Source of the DNA: Chloroflexota bacterium | Lineage (GTDB): Bacteria; Chloroflexota; UBA6077; FW602-bin22 | Assembly: GCA_004297775.1 (NCBI GenBank) | Contig: SCUE01000035.1 | Span: 62,001-126,000, forward strand | Reading direction: 5' to 3' | DNA: 64,000 bases | In this document: piece after piece, positions 8,602 to 15,817 of the stretch | Layout of the letters: each line of letters starts with the position of its first letter | Numbering within the stretch: the stretch's first letter is position 1 | Position numbers and translations under genes: made by a program | The notes under the pieces: model-generated | The model's database searches: none | What the model was told of the DNA's origin: nothing | The model's input: the letters and a program-made list of their open reading frames with translations, nothing else

Positions 8602-9012
8602 CTATTCTCGGAAGGTCGTGGGACTCCGCCACTTAAGGCCACGGATGGCACTGAATGCGCGATCCGCCGAAATGAGCGATTTCTCCGGATGTCTGAGCGC
8701 GACCGCGGCGAGGATCGCGTCGAACGCACTTAAGGCCGCGCGTTCTTCGAACAGGACGAGGCCGTGTAGGAGATCCTCTCGAGTTGTCGCGATCACGTCG
8801 AGTCCGGTGACCCACTGCAGAGCGATGTTGACGGCCTCGGGCGGGCGCCTTCGACGCGCGTAGACGTGCGCGAATTCCTGGATGACTTCGATCGTCGTCG
8901 CGAGTTCGATTTGGCCGGTCGCGTGCAGGCTCAGTATTCGCCGGCACGGCTCCTTGAGAGGGTGCTCTTCACCGACGGCGTACACAAGAACGGTCGTGTC
9001 AAGCAGAATCAC
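8602..9012 (-). CDS. vapC: VapC-family PIN toxin
   Basis: A 136-residue PIN-domain RNase of classic VapC length. It starts with ILLDTTVLVYAVG carrying the first catalytic Asp, has IEVIQEFAHVYARR with the Glu, and LSAFDAILAAVALR and LISADRAFS with the later Asp residues. The GTG start at 9012 lies inside the end of the antitoxin gene (14-base overlap), the normal vapBC arrangement. Known VapC toxins cleave tRNA or rRNA; the target here is unknown. Confidence 0.88.
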   Translation of the reverse strand: MILLDTTVLVYAVGEEHPLKEPCRRILSLHATGQIELATTIEVIQEFAHVYARRRRPPEAVNIALQWVTGLDVIATTREDLLHGLVLFEERAALSAFDAILAAVALRHPEKSLISADRAFSAIRGLKWRSPTTFRE

Positions 9013-9262
9013 GAACGAACCTTCGCGCCCCTCGAGCTTCGTCGAGTTCGCGCCGGAGATCTGCCGGATCGTCCGGAACCGGTATGGGCGGCGCGGCCAA
9101 GATCGCCTCTATGGCGCGCCGCCGCGAATCGTCGGTGTCGGAGATTGCATCGATCGCCTCACGGACAAGCGCGGACATGGACACGCCGCGGCTCCGCGCT
9201 ACGCGCGCCAATCGGCGGTGTCGGTCTTCATCGAGTAACAACTGCATCCGGTGTGTGGACAT
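8999..9262 (-). CDS. vapB: VapB-family ribbon-helix-helix antitoxin
   Basis: An 87-residue antitoxin. The N-terminus MQLLLDEDRHRRLARVAR and VSMSALVREAID is a ribbon-helix-helix DNA-binding domain of the CopG/Arc type. The Pro-rich C-terminal half (ILAAPPIPVPDDPADLRREL) is the likely toxin-wrapping tail. ATG 9262 follows a TACAGT hexamer (9269-9274, minus strand) by exactly 6 nt, so the mRNA may be leaderless. An inverted repeat covers the start codon, which fits autoregulation. Confidence 0.85.
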   Translation of the reverse strand: MSTHRMQLLLDEDRHRRLARVARSRGVSMSALVREAIDAISDTDDSRRRAIEAILAAPPIPVPDDPADLRRELDEARGARRFVRDSA

Positions 9263-9268
9263 ACACAC
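9251..9268. promoter_or_regulatory. Inverted repeat over the vapB start, likely operator
   Basis: GTGTGT (9251-9256) and ACACAC (9263-9268) form perfect 6-bp arms around GGACAT, which contains the vapB ATG on the minus strand. The right arm lies between the predicted -10 and the start codon, where a VapB dimer could block initiation. The site fits the usual autoregulation of vapBC operons. Confidence 0.5.
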
Positions 9269-9291
9269 ACTGTATCTGGCCAAGAGGCCAC

Positions 9292-12200
9292 TCAGACGTC
9301 GGCCAGCCGCGCGATCGCTTGCGATTCGGCGATTGTGGGCGAAACACCGACGACGATCGCGACCTCGGCACTCGCGCCCGGTTCGAGGAACGCCGGCGCT
9401 CGCGCGTTGATCGCCGCGCCACGAACGCCGACATCGACGACTGATAGGTGCAACGTCGGCGCGCCGCGCCCGACCGTCAGCCACTCGCCACCGGCGACGG
9501 CCGCCGTCACCCAGCGCCCCGCGCCGTAGTTGATGGTGCGACCGATCGGACGGTATGAGCGATTCGGGTTGGAATCGGTGATGATGCCGGCATCCGGCCG
9601 CGCAGAATCGATCTCGGGCCAGACGTCGAACCCAATCTCGCCACGGAACGGCACCGGGCTTTGGTTGGTCGCCCGCAGCCGTGCGACGAGAAGCGGTGTA
9701 CCTGGCAGGATCGAGTAGGCGATGCGAAGCGCGAGGTCGGGTTTCTCGGGTGTGCCGAGGTCTGTCTCGACGGCGATGGATTCGCCGGATGTGGAATCCG
9801 CGAGCGACATCGCGATGTCGCGCAGTCCGTTTCGCCAATCGTCGGACGAGTCCCGATGCAGATACGGCGTCACGCCGCCGTGCCAGGGACCCCACCAGTT
9901 TCGCTGGCTCGGCTCGGGGAACGACGCCGCGATGAGACTGCCGTCCGAGCCCGGTCGTGCCAGACGGGTGATGCGGCCGAGCTGCTTCGGCGCGCAATCG
10001 ATCGCGAGGAAGGGTGACTCGACGCGTTCGATCTCGACGTTCTCGATTGTGAGAGACGACCGAATCGTCTCCGCGGCCTGACCGAGGCCCGGCAAGAGGG
10101 CGGTCGGGAACCGTTCGACCTCGCGATCGTGCCGGAACACGATTGTGGCCTCGACTGGCGCGTCGACCGGGTTCGTCAGCGTAACTGTGACCGTGACCGG
10201 CGAACTAATCCGCAGGCCAGCGACAGTTGCCTTTGTCGAGATGGCGTTGCCGTCGCGCTCGAGCCACACGTCGCCGTCGAGAGGGCGTGCACGGTGGCTG
10301 TCGATCGCGATGTTGATGGGAGCACGCGACCCAGCCGCGGGCGGGATGCCCGCGCTCCCAGAATCGCGCGCGTTCGCTCCCGAGACGACCCGGGCAACCA
10401 CCGCGCGGCGCGGCGTCGGGTAGTGAAGGGTGTCCCGGCGCGCGACGAGCTGCGCGTAGGCATCGGCGGCCAGTCGCCAATCGCCGCGGCCGACGACCAG
10501 GTAGACCGGCTTCGTCTCGACGCGCTCGCCCGGGGGAACCTCCAGGGGCATCGAAAGTGTCGGGTGCGCCGTCGTCATCCGGACGCCGATGCCAGGATGC
10601 CAGAGGGTCCCGTGGGTCCAGCCATCACGTTCGAGCGCGATCCAGCCCTCGTCGAGCACATCGGCCGGCTTCAGGACACCGTCACGCCAGTCGGGCCAAT
10701 CGGTCGCGGCATCGCGCGTGACCCCGCCGGCGATCGGCGCCGCCGCCATCGATGCGCCCAGGTCATCCTCAGAGTGACGTGTGCTCGACTCTACAGTCAT
10801 CGACCGCTGAGCCGATCCGTGATTGGCGATGGCCCATCGGTGCTCGATGACGCCATCCGCGGTCAGCGTGATGTGTCGCTCGTATGAAAGCGTCGGGTCG
10901 TCCGGCGGAGTCGCGCGGAGAATCAGATGGGCGCTGCCACCATCGTGCCACGCCTTTGCCTCCCAGCGGTGTCCGACCAGGGAGGATGGAAAGTACGGCG
11001 GACCGAAAGAGCATTCGGTGTTCGCGATCGTCTCGCCATCGACGCGATGCGCGATCTTGACCGCAATCCGCCACTCCGCACTGACGAGCGGCGTGCTCAC
11101 GGCGATGTCGCGTGTCATCAAGCGGGCCGTCGTCTCGTCGATCGCCGAGATCGCGTGACCGGGCGCGACCGCGTCGCACCAGACGTCGATGCTCCCCGCG
11201 CCGACGCCAGCGCGATCGACGAGGCCGCCCCGAATGCGGAAACGTCCCGAGCGATCGGCCAGGAGTTCCAGCGGAATCGCGAGTGTGGCGCCGGCCGAGA
11301 CGTCGATCGACGACTGCGCGGGCGTCGCCAACACGTTCACATCGGCCACCAGCATCAGCGATCCGCGGAAGGACGTGGCACGATGGTTTTCCACGACCAG
11401 CCAGGCGCGTCCGGCAGTTCCGGGCGTCAGCGCGACCGATCCTTCGAGCCGTCCGGTGAATGGGGCTGTCACATCGGTCGAGCGCGCCAATTGGAGGCGA
11501 TCCTCACCGAGCGACACCGACGCGTGGACGCGGTGGTTCGGCCGCTGACGGGTCAGGCTGGCGGCTGGAACGCCGGCGGCGAGGTCGATCGCAACATCGA
11601 CCCTCTGCCCCGGCGCGAGCGACGACGCGTGGAGCGCGGTCGCCGTCACGGCGTCTTCGCCCTGCGCGTGAAGATTCAGGGGCAACGCGACCGACTGCCG
11701 GTTCTCGACAACCCAGTGCGTCTGGCCGAGCGCGCCGTGAAGCAGGCGTGCTCGACCGGAGACGTGGCCGATCTTGTATTCGTCGCAGTCGATCCCGACG
11801 ATCGCCTTGGCGTGGCGATCGATGGTGATCGTCAGCCTTCGGCCGTCCTTCTCCCAGTGGTACACGTAGACGCCGAGGCCATCGATCTCGGCGTCGTCTT
11901 CGCGCGGCGCCAGATCGCGACGCAGGTCGCGGTACCAGTCGGCCATCCGGAAGAACCGCCGCGCCGCGTCGAGGCGAAAGATCGACGGCAGGTAGTTCTC
12001 CATGTGGACCGTGTCGCCGGGGATCCAGAAGTATCCCGACTTCTTGTAGAGTGGGATCGCCTTCGCATTTCCCGGCCAGGTGTGAAGGTCGAGCCGCGCG
12101 AAGCCGAGCTCGACCGTGCGCGCGAGCGCGGCCTTCAGGAGATCGCGGCCAACTCCGGTGCCGTGCCACCGCGGGTGCGCGCTCAGGACGCCGACGTAGG

Positions 12201-12504
12201 CGGTGTCGGCGTCGGTTGGCGATCGGAAGAGCGACAGGAAGCCAGCCGCGCGTCGCTCGCCGGTCTCGAGGTCGGTCTCCCAGGCGAGGAAGAGATCGAG
12301 CGCGTCGATATCGGCGACGTCGGACAGCACTCTTTCGGGTGTGGATTGCGAGCCGCCATACGGCGCCTCGCCATTCCAGCCGGGGCCGCTTTCGCGCCAC
12401 ATCCGCGCCATCTCGTCGGCGTCCTCCGGCCGGACGGAGGCAATGCGTCCGGGAGAGGACGCGATCATCTGAATCAGGTCGTCGTTTCGTTCGAGAATCC
12501 GCAT
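9292..12504 (-). CDS. GNAT acetyltransferase fused to a long beta-sandwich region
   Basis: A 1070-residue cytoplasmic protein (no signal peptide). Residues about 20-175 form a GNAT domain, with the acetyl-CoA-binding segment AHPRWHGTGVGRDLLKAAL and the terminal LYKKSGYFW. The remaining 850 or so residues are beta-rich and repetitive, with TVTLTNPVDAPVEATIVF-like stretches similar to immunoglobulin-like or glycoside-hydrolase accessory sandwiches, and no obvious catalytic motif. It starts 13 bp after an ABC-2 permease gene, so it probably belongs to the exporter operon. A palindromic repeat at 10318-10359 adds an in-frame segment (GSAGIPPAAGSRAP). Substrate is unknown; such a large GNAT fusion is rare. 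Confidence 0.8.
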   Translation of the reverse strand: MRILERNDDLIQMIASSPGRIASVRPEDADEMARMWRESGPGWNGEAPYGGSQSTPERVLSDVADIDALDLFLAWETDLETGERRAAGFLSLFRSPTDADTAYVGVLSAHPRWHGTGVGRDLLKAALARTVELGFARLDLHTWPGNAKAIPLYKKSGYFWIPGDTVHMENYLPSIFRLDAARRFFRMADWYRDLRRDLAPREDDAEIDGLGVYVYHWEKDGRRLTITIDRHAKAIVGIDCDEYKIGHVSGRARLLHGALGQTHWVVENRQSVALPLNLHAQGEDAVTATALHASSLAPGQRVDVAIDLAAGVPAASLTRQRPNHRVHASVSLGEDRLQLARSTDVTAPFTGRLEGSVALTPGTAGRAWLVVENHRATSFRGSLMLVADVNVLATPAQSSIDVSAGATLAIPLELLADRSGRFRIRGGLVDRAGVGAGSIDVWCDAVAPGHAISAIDETTARLMTRDIAVSTPLVSAEWRIAVKIAHRVDGETIANTECSFGPPYFPSSLVGHRWEAKAWHDGGSAHLILRATPPDDPTLSYERHITLTADGVIEHRWAIANHGSAQRSMTVESSTRHSEDDLGASMAAAPIAGGVTRDAATDWPDWRDGVLKPADVLDEGWIALERDGWTHGTLWHPGIGVRMTTAHPTLSMPLEVPPGERVETKPVYLVVGRGDWRLAADAYAQLVARRDTLHYPTPRRAVVARVVSGANARDSGSAGIPPAAGSRAPINIAIDSHRARPLDGDVWLERDGNAISTKATVAGLRISSPVTVTVTLTNPVDAPVEATIVFRHDREVERFPTALLPGLGQAAETIRSSLTIENVEIERVESPFLAIDCAPKQLGRITRLARPGSDGSLIAASFPEPSQRNWWGPWHGGVTPYLHRDSSDDWRNGLRDIAMSLADSTSGESIAVETDLGTPEKPDLALRIAYSILPGTPLLVARLRATNQSPVPFRGEIGFDVWPEIDSARPDAGIITDSNPNRSYRPIGRTINYGAGRWVTAAVAGGEWLTVGRGAPTLHLSVVDVGVRGAAINARAPAFLEPGASAEVAIVVGVSPTIAESQAIARLADV
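10318..10359. repeat. Nested palindromic (REP-like) element inside the GNAT-fusion gene
   Basis: An outer inverted repeat GGGAGC (10318-10323) / GCTCCC (10354-10359) encloses an inner one, GCGGGC (10337-10342) / GCCCGC (10348-10353). It encodes an Ala/Gly/Pro-rich in-frame segment between two beta regions. Palindromes of this make-up are dispersed in many high-GC genomes; I infer insertion of such an element. No second copy was found in this window. Confidence 0.5.
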
Positions 12505-12517
12505 CCGTCGAGAACCT

Positions 12518-13342
12518 CTATCCGCTGCGCTTGAGTCGGCCAGTGCGCTTGGAATATCGTTCGGCCCAGCCGAACACGGCCAGACCGAGCGGAATCGCGA
12601 CCGCGCCGACGATGAAGAGCGGGATCAATTCGCCCACGAGCGCGCTGAGAGGCGCGCCTTCGAGCAGCGCCCGCCGCACGCCGACGAGCGCATAGGTGGC
12701 GGGAGAAAGGCGGCTGAGCAGTTGCATCCAGCCCGGCATCACGTCGACCGGGTAGAAGACCCCCGAGACGAGCAGGATGCACGACTGCGAGACGAACACC
12801 ATCTGCTGCCCGCGCTCGGTGAAGAGCAACGGCAGCGTCGCGACCATGATGCCCAGACCGACGAAGCCGATCGCGGCGACCATCAGCATCACGACCGCCG
12901 CAAACAGGTTGGCGCGGGTGAGATCGAGGTCGAAGAAGAGCCGCAGGATGAGCAGGATGACGCCGGTGCGCAGCAGACCGTAGACGGCCGCGAAGATCAC
13001 CTGCCCGAGTAGATGCGTGACGCGCGAAACGGGCGCCATAAACGTGTATTCGATTGTGCCTTCCCAGCGTTCCCAGGAGATCATCTCGGCGATGACGTCG
13101 AAGGTCGTCGCCAAGTAGCTCCAGACCAGACTGCCGATCAGCAGGTACAGAACCAGTTCATTGTTCTGGCCGGTCTGACCGCTGATCTGATTCATCGCCG
13201 CGCCGATGAAACCGATGACGAGCGCGTGGGCGACGCTGTAGACGAGAAAAGCGATCTCCCAGCCCCAGTACCGTTTGGTCAGGTTGATATTCCGTTCGAC
13301 GAAGGCGTAGGACGCGCGTACTTCGCGCGCGATGGTGGACAT
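12518..13342 (-). CDS. ABC-2 type exporter permease
   Basis: A 274-residue inner-membrane protein with six hydrophobic segments, matching ABC-2 permeases. Typical features are the amphipathic segment EMISWERWEGTIEYTFMAPV between the second and third helices and the SGVFYPVDVMPGWMQLLSRLSP segment before the last helix pair. ATG 13342 lies 5 bases after the end of the ATPase gene; the open frame upstream is only a shadow of that gene. With the ATPase it should form an exporter for a drug, lipid or polymer. The substrate is not indicated. Confidence 0.9.
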   Translation of the reverse strand: MSTIAREVRASYAFVERNINLTKRYWGWEIAFLVYSVAHALVIGFIGAAMNQISGQTGQNNELVLYLLIGSLVWSYLATTFDVIAEMISWERWEGTIEYTFMAPVSRVTHLLGQVIFAAVYGLLRTGVILLILRLFFDLDLTRANLFAAVVMLMVAAIGFVGLGIMVATLPLLFTERGQQMVFVSQSCILLVSGVFYPVDVMPGWMQLLSRLSPATYALVGVRRALLEGAPLSALVGELIPLFIVGAVAIPLGLAVFGWAERYSKRTGRLKRSG

Positions 13343-13346
13343 TCGA

Positions 13347-14264
13347 TTACTCCTTGCTCGGGTCGTCGTTTTCGTCGTAGTCGGCGTCTTCCAGACTGCG
13401 ACCCGTGAAATGCATGAACACATCTTCGAGCGAACCGCCGCGACCCTCCCCGAGGCTGCGTTCTTTGAGGACATCCGGCGTATCAAGCGCGACGATGCGA
13501 CCGTTGTCGATGATCGCAAGTCGGTCGCAGAGGCGATCGGCTTCCAGCATGTCGTGGGTCGTCAGGACGATCGTGGCAGCGTGGTCGTGCCGTAACCCGA
13601 GGACGAACTCCTGGACGTCGCGCTTGGAGCGTGGATCGAGGCCGGTTGTCGGCTCGTCGAGCAGCATCAGGACGGGCGAGGTGAGGAACGCGCGCGCGAT
13701 CGCGACCTTCTGCTGCATGCCCCGGGACATGTTCTCGAGCGGCTCGTCGATCCGGCCCCGCTTGATGCCGAGCTGCTGAAGGATCGCAACTGACTTCTCG
13801 CGCGCCTCGCCAGCGTGCATCCCGTACAGGCGAGCCGCGTAGACGAGATTCTCCCAGGGGGAGAGCTTCTTGAAGAACGCGGCATCGACGCTGACACGAT
13901 TGATCAGGCGTCGGACGGCCATGTCGTCGCGCACGACGTCGTGTCCGAAGACCGACATCGTCCCCGCGTCGGGTAGGAGTAGTGTCGAAACAAGGCGAAT
14001 CAAGGTCGATTTGCCGGACCCGTTTGAGCCGAGCACGCCGTAGATTTCGCCCTTTTCGACCGTGAGTGTAATGTCATCGACCGCGCGCACGACTTTCTTT
14101 GGCGGAAGACGCCGGAGTCGCGCCAGGAGCGAGCCGGCGTCGCGGGTGAATGTCTTGGAGACGTGGTCGATCACCAGCGCGGCCTCGGCTGAATCGGCCG
14201 CGACTGGGACCCGGGCCCGCGGGTTGGTCGCCTCGCTCGCGGATTCGGTGGAGATCATTGCCAC
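13347..14264 (-). CDS. ABC-2 type exporter ATP-binding protein
   Basis: About 305 residues. Walker A GVLGSNGSGKSTLIRL, signature ENMSRGMQQKVAIARA, Walker B PVLMLLDEPTTGLDP, and the switch His in VLTTHDMLEADRL are all intact. GTG 14264 was chosen because GGAGG lies 7 nt upstream; ATG 14258 is the alternative. The open frame extends to 14435 but would run through the terminator-like leader. The C-terminal extension after SLEDVFMHFTGRSLED is acidic. It energises the adjacent permease. Expression may depend on the attenuator-like leader about 70 nt upstream. Confidence 0.92.
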   Translation of the reverse strand: MAMISTESASEATNPRARVPVAADSAEAALVIDHVSKTFTRDAGSLLARLRRLPPKKVVRAVDDITLTVEKGEIYGVLGSNGSGKSTLIRLVSTLLLPDAGTMSVFGHDVVRDDMAVRRLINRVSVDAAFFKKLSPWENLVYAARLYGMHAGEAREKSVAILQQLGIKRGRIDEPLENMSRGMQQKVAIARAFLTSPVLMLLDEPTTGLDPRSKRDVQEFVLGLRHDHAATIVLTTHDMLEADRLCDRLAIIDNGRIVALDTPDVLKERSLGEGRGGSLEDVFMHFTGRSLEDADYDENDDPSKE

Positions 14265-14333
14265 GTGGGATCCTCCTCGATCGTATGCCAGGACGGGCGG
14301 TGTCAGGCTCGAACGATCCACGGCGGCGCGCAC

Positions 14334-14401
14334 AAAAAAACGCCGTGGGCGCGTTCCCGCCCGCGGCGCTGGTGACGAAACTCTTAGAGAGTCACCAGCG
14401 C
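14334..14401 (-). promoter_or_regulatory. Attenuator-like leader: hairpin overlapping an intrinsic terminator
   Basis: On the minus strand an 11-bp perfect inverted repeat (14391-14401 with 14366-14376) is followed at once by a GC-rich terminator stem (14359-14368 with 14341-14350) and a run of seven T (14340-14334). The last 3 bases of the first hairpin are also part of the terminator stem, so the two structures compete. The U-run ends about 70 nt before the exporter ATPase start. No leader peptide or known riboswitch was recognised, so it may instead end an upstream transcript. Confidence 0.6.
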
Positions 14402-14539
14402 AACCTGGGCGCACGCATACCGGTACCCGAGCCAAGGGGAGCGACAGCGCCCCCGGCCAGACCGACAGCCCGAATTCGAACCAACGTGCACCTCACTTCG
14501 ATGAAGTGGGCTGATCGTACGGCGGCGAAATGGGGTTCG

Positions 14540-14650
14540 TCAAGCAATAGTTTCCTCCGGAGGCCACTGTTGCGCGCCGTGAAGCAGGCGAAGGATCTGC
14601 ACTGTGTCGCGAAGCCGGTAGATGACGACGTAGGTCCATTTCACGATCAC
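14540..14650 (-). pseudogene. Internally deleted ParE/RelE-type toxin remnant
   Basis: The reading frame codes for only 36 residues. It begins with VIVKWT, like the first strand of ParE toxins, and jumps directly to YVVIYRLRDTVQILRLLHGA, the typical last two strands. About 55 residues of the middle are absent, yet the frame is kept. GTG 14650 overlaps the antitoxin stop as GTGA, the usual coupling. The product would lack the toxin core. Confidence 0.6.
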
Positions 14651-14802
14651 CGCTGATTGCTTTGGCGAGCGCGGGCGGCCTCAATGATGTCTGCGACCTG
14701 CTGAATGACCACCTCGTGTGGCACGAGGCGCCCTTCATCGGCGGCGCGGATGCCCTCCTCGACTGCCCAGTCCACTCGCACAGAACGCGGGCCATCAGTC
14801 AC
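14647..14802 (-). pseudogene. ParD/CopG-like antitoxin, probably 5'-truncated
   Basis: The frame gives about 51 residues ending in VDWAVEEGIRAADEGRLVPH and EVVIQQVADIIEAARARQ, the C-terminal half typical of antitoxins paired with ParE. No ATG or DNA-binding domain is in frame upstream; a TGA closes the frame about 40 bp before the GTG at 14802. A short product could still be made. The region up to 14942 holds no other gene. Confidence 0.5.
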
Positions 14803-14942
14803 GTAGCCTTGTTGTTGAAGTGGACCACCCGGAGCCGGCGATCATCGCGACAATTGCTGCACGGACAGACGGGTCGCGCCTATCAAAGCTGGCAGTGTCG
14901 GTGACGACACAGATCGACGTGTCAGTCGAAAGGCCGGCGGGC

Positions 14943-15335
14943 TCACTCCACGCGGCGAAGGCCCGCCGCGGTCAGGATTTCGTCGGGCGTGGCGACGTCC
15001 AGGCCGAAGTGTTGGCGTATCAGATCGCGCTTCGACAGTAGGTGTCGGCGATCGTAGGTTGCGAGATGGGTCACACCGGCATGGATTCCGCCGGCGACGA
15101 TCGGCGCATCCTTCGGTTCGACGACGGCGGCGGCGCGACGAACGAGTTCTCCCGGCGGTTCGATCAGACTTTCGCGCAGGACATCGCGGGACCGGTTGAA
15201 ATGAGGGAGCGCCTTGGGGACCTTGCGCGCCAGGTTCGCCTCGGTTTCGCTGAGAACCAGATCGGACAGGTAAACGGGAAGCACCCCTCCGATCCCCGCG
15301 ATGACCAGGTCGCGTGACGAGCTGGCTGGCGACAT
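14943..15335 (-). CDS. PIN-domain protein (VapC-like) with unclear start
   Basis: A PIN-fold RNase of about 130 residues from the first ATG (15335). That ATG lies after the expected first strand: in the same frame upstream, FPDSSVLFAAS (15366-15336) supplies the normal N-terminal strand and first catalytic Asp. No ATG, GTG or TTG precedes it before an in-frame TAG, so translation would need a rare start (CTG or ATT) or coupling from the AbrB gene that ends at 15373. Later features (LSDLVLSETEANLARKV, KDAPIVAGGIHAGVTHLATYD) are intact. The AbrB antitoxin just upstream is its likely partner. Confidence 0.75.
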   Translation of the reverse strand: MSPASSSRDLVIAGIGGVLPVYLSDLVLSETEANLARKVPKALPHFNRSRDVLRESLIEPPGELVRRAAAVVEPKDAPIVAGGIHAGVTHLATYDRRHLLSKRDLIRQHFGLDVATPDEILTAAGLRRVE

Positions 15336-15372
15336 CGAGGCCGCGAACAGGACGCTCGAGTCCGGAAAGGCG

Positions 15373-15666
15373 CTAGTTCTCGCGGGAGTCCGAATCGATG
15401 TCAGAGCGCTCGCGGGCTAGTTGTCCGCGCATCTCCCGACCCGACTCGATCCACTCTTCAAGTGTGACGCCCTTCTCACGAAGAAGTGCTCCCATTTCGT
15501 CCAGGGCTTTGGTCGCGAGCACCACACGCGGCGTGATCAAGAGGCCTTCGTCAGTCTCTACGACCGCGACAAGATCGCCCTTCTTGAGACCCATTCTTCG
15601 ACGCGCACCAACCGGAAGAGTCACCTGTCCCTTGTCCTGCACCCGAACGAGCTTGCTCTCGGCCAT
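15373..15666 (-). CDS. AbrB/MazE-family antitoxin
   Basis: A 97-residue protein with an N-terminal swapped-hairpin AbrB domain: VRVQDKGQVTLPVGARRRMG, then LKKGDLVAVVETDEGLLITP. The C-terminal helix (ALDEMGALLREKGVTLEEW) probably binds the PIN toxin encoded directly downstream. ATG 15666 has GAGGAG 8-9 nt upstream. The pair is a standard AbrB-PIN toxin-antitoxin arrangement. Confidence 0.85.
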   Translation of the reverse strand: MAESKLVRVQDKGQVTLPVGARRRMGLKKGDLVAVVETDEGLLITPRVVLATKALDEMGALLREKGVTLEEWIESGREMRGQLARERSDIDSDSREN

Positions 15667-15817
15667 CGACGTACTCCTCGGAAAATCATAACTTCCGACA
15701 TTCCGAACAGAAACAGTCTACCGCCCAGGCAGGTGGTAACGCCGTGAACTGCCACGGTCGTGGCCCGATGCTAGCCTATCCGGCGATGTGTGTCCCGCCG
15801 ACTGAGATCGATCCGCG

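Noticed and set aside
10927..12534. 535-residue plus-strand frame
   Set aside because: Antisense shadow of the GNAT-fusion gene.
14334..14401. T-box or other known riboswitch before the ABC exporter
   Set aside because: The conserved T-box antiterminator sequence and other family motifs are absent; only the competing hairpins can be supported.
14461..14500. tRNA-like T-loop (GGTTCGAATT on the minus strand)
   Set aside because: The T-arm does not pair, the conserved C61 is absent and no acceptor or anticodon stem can be formed around it.
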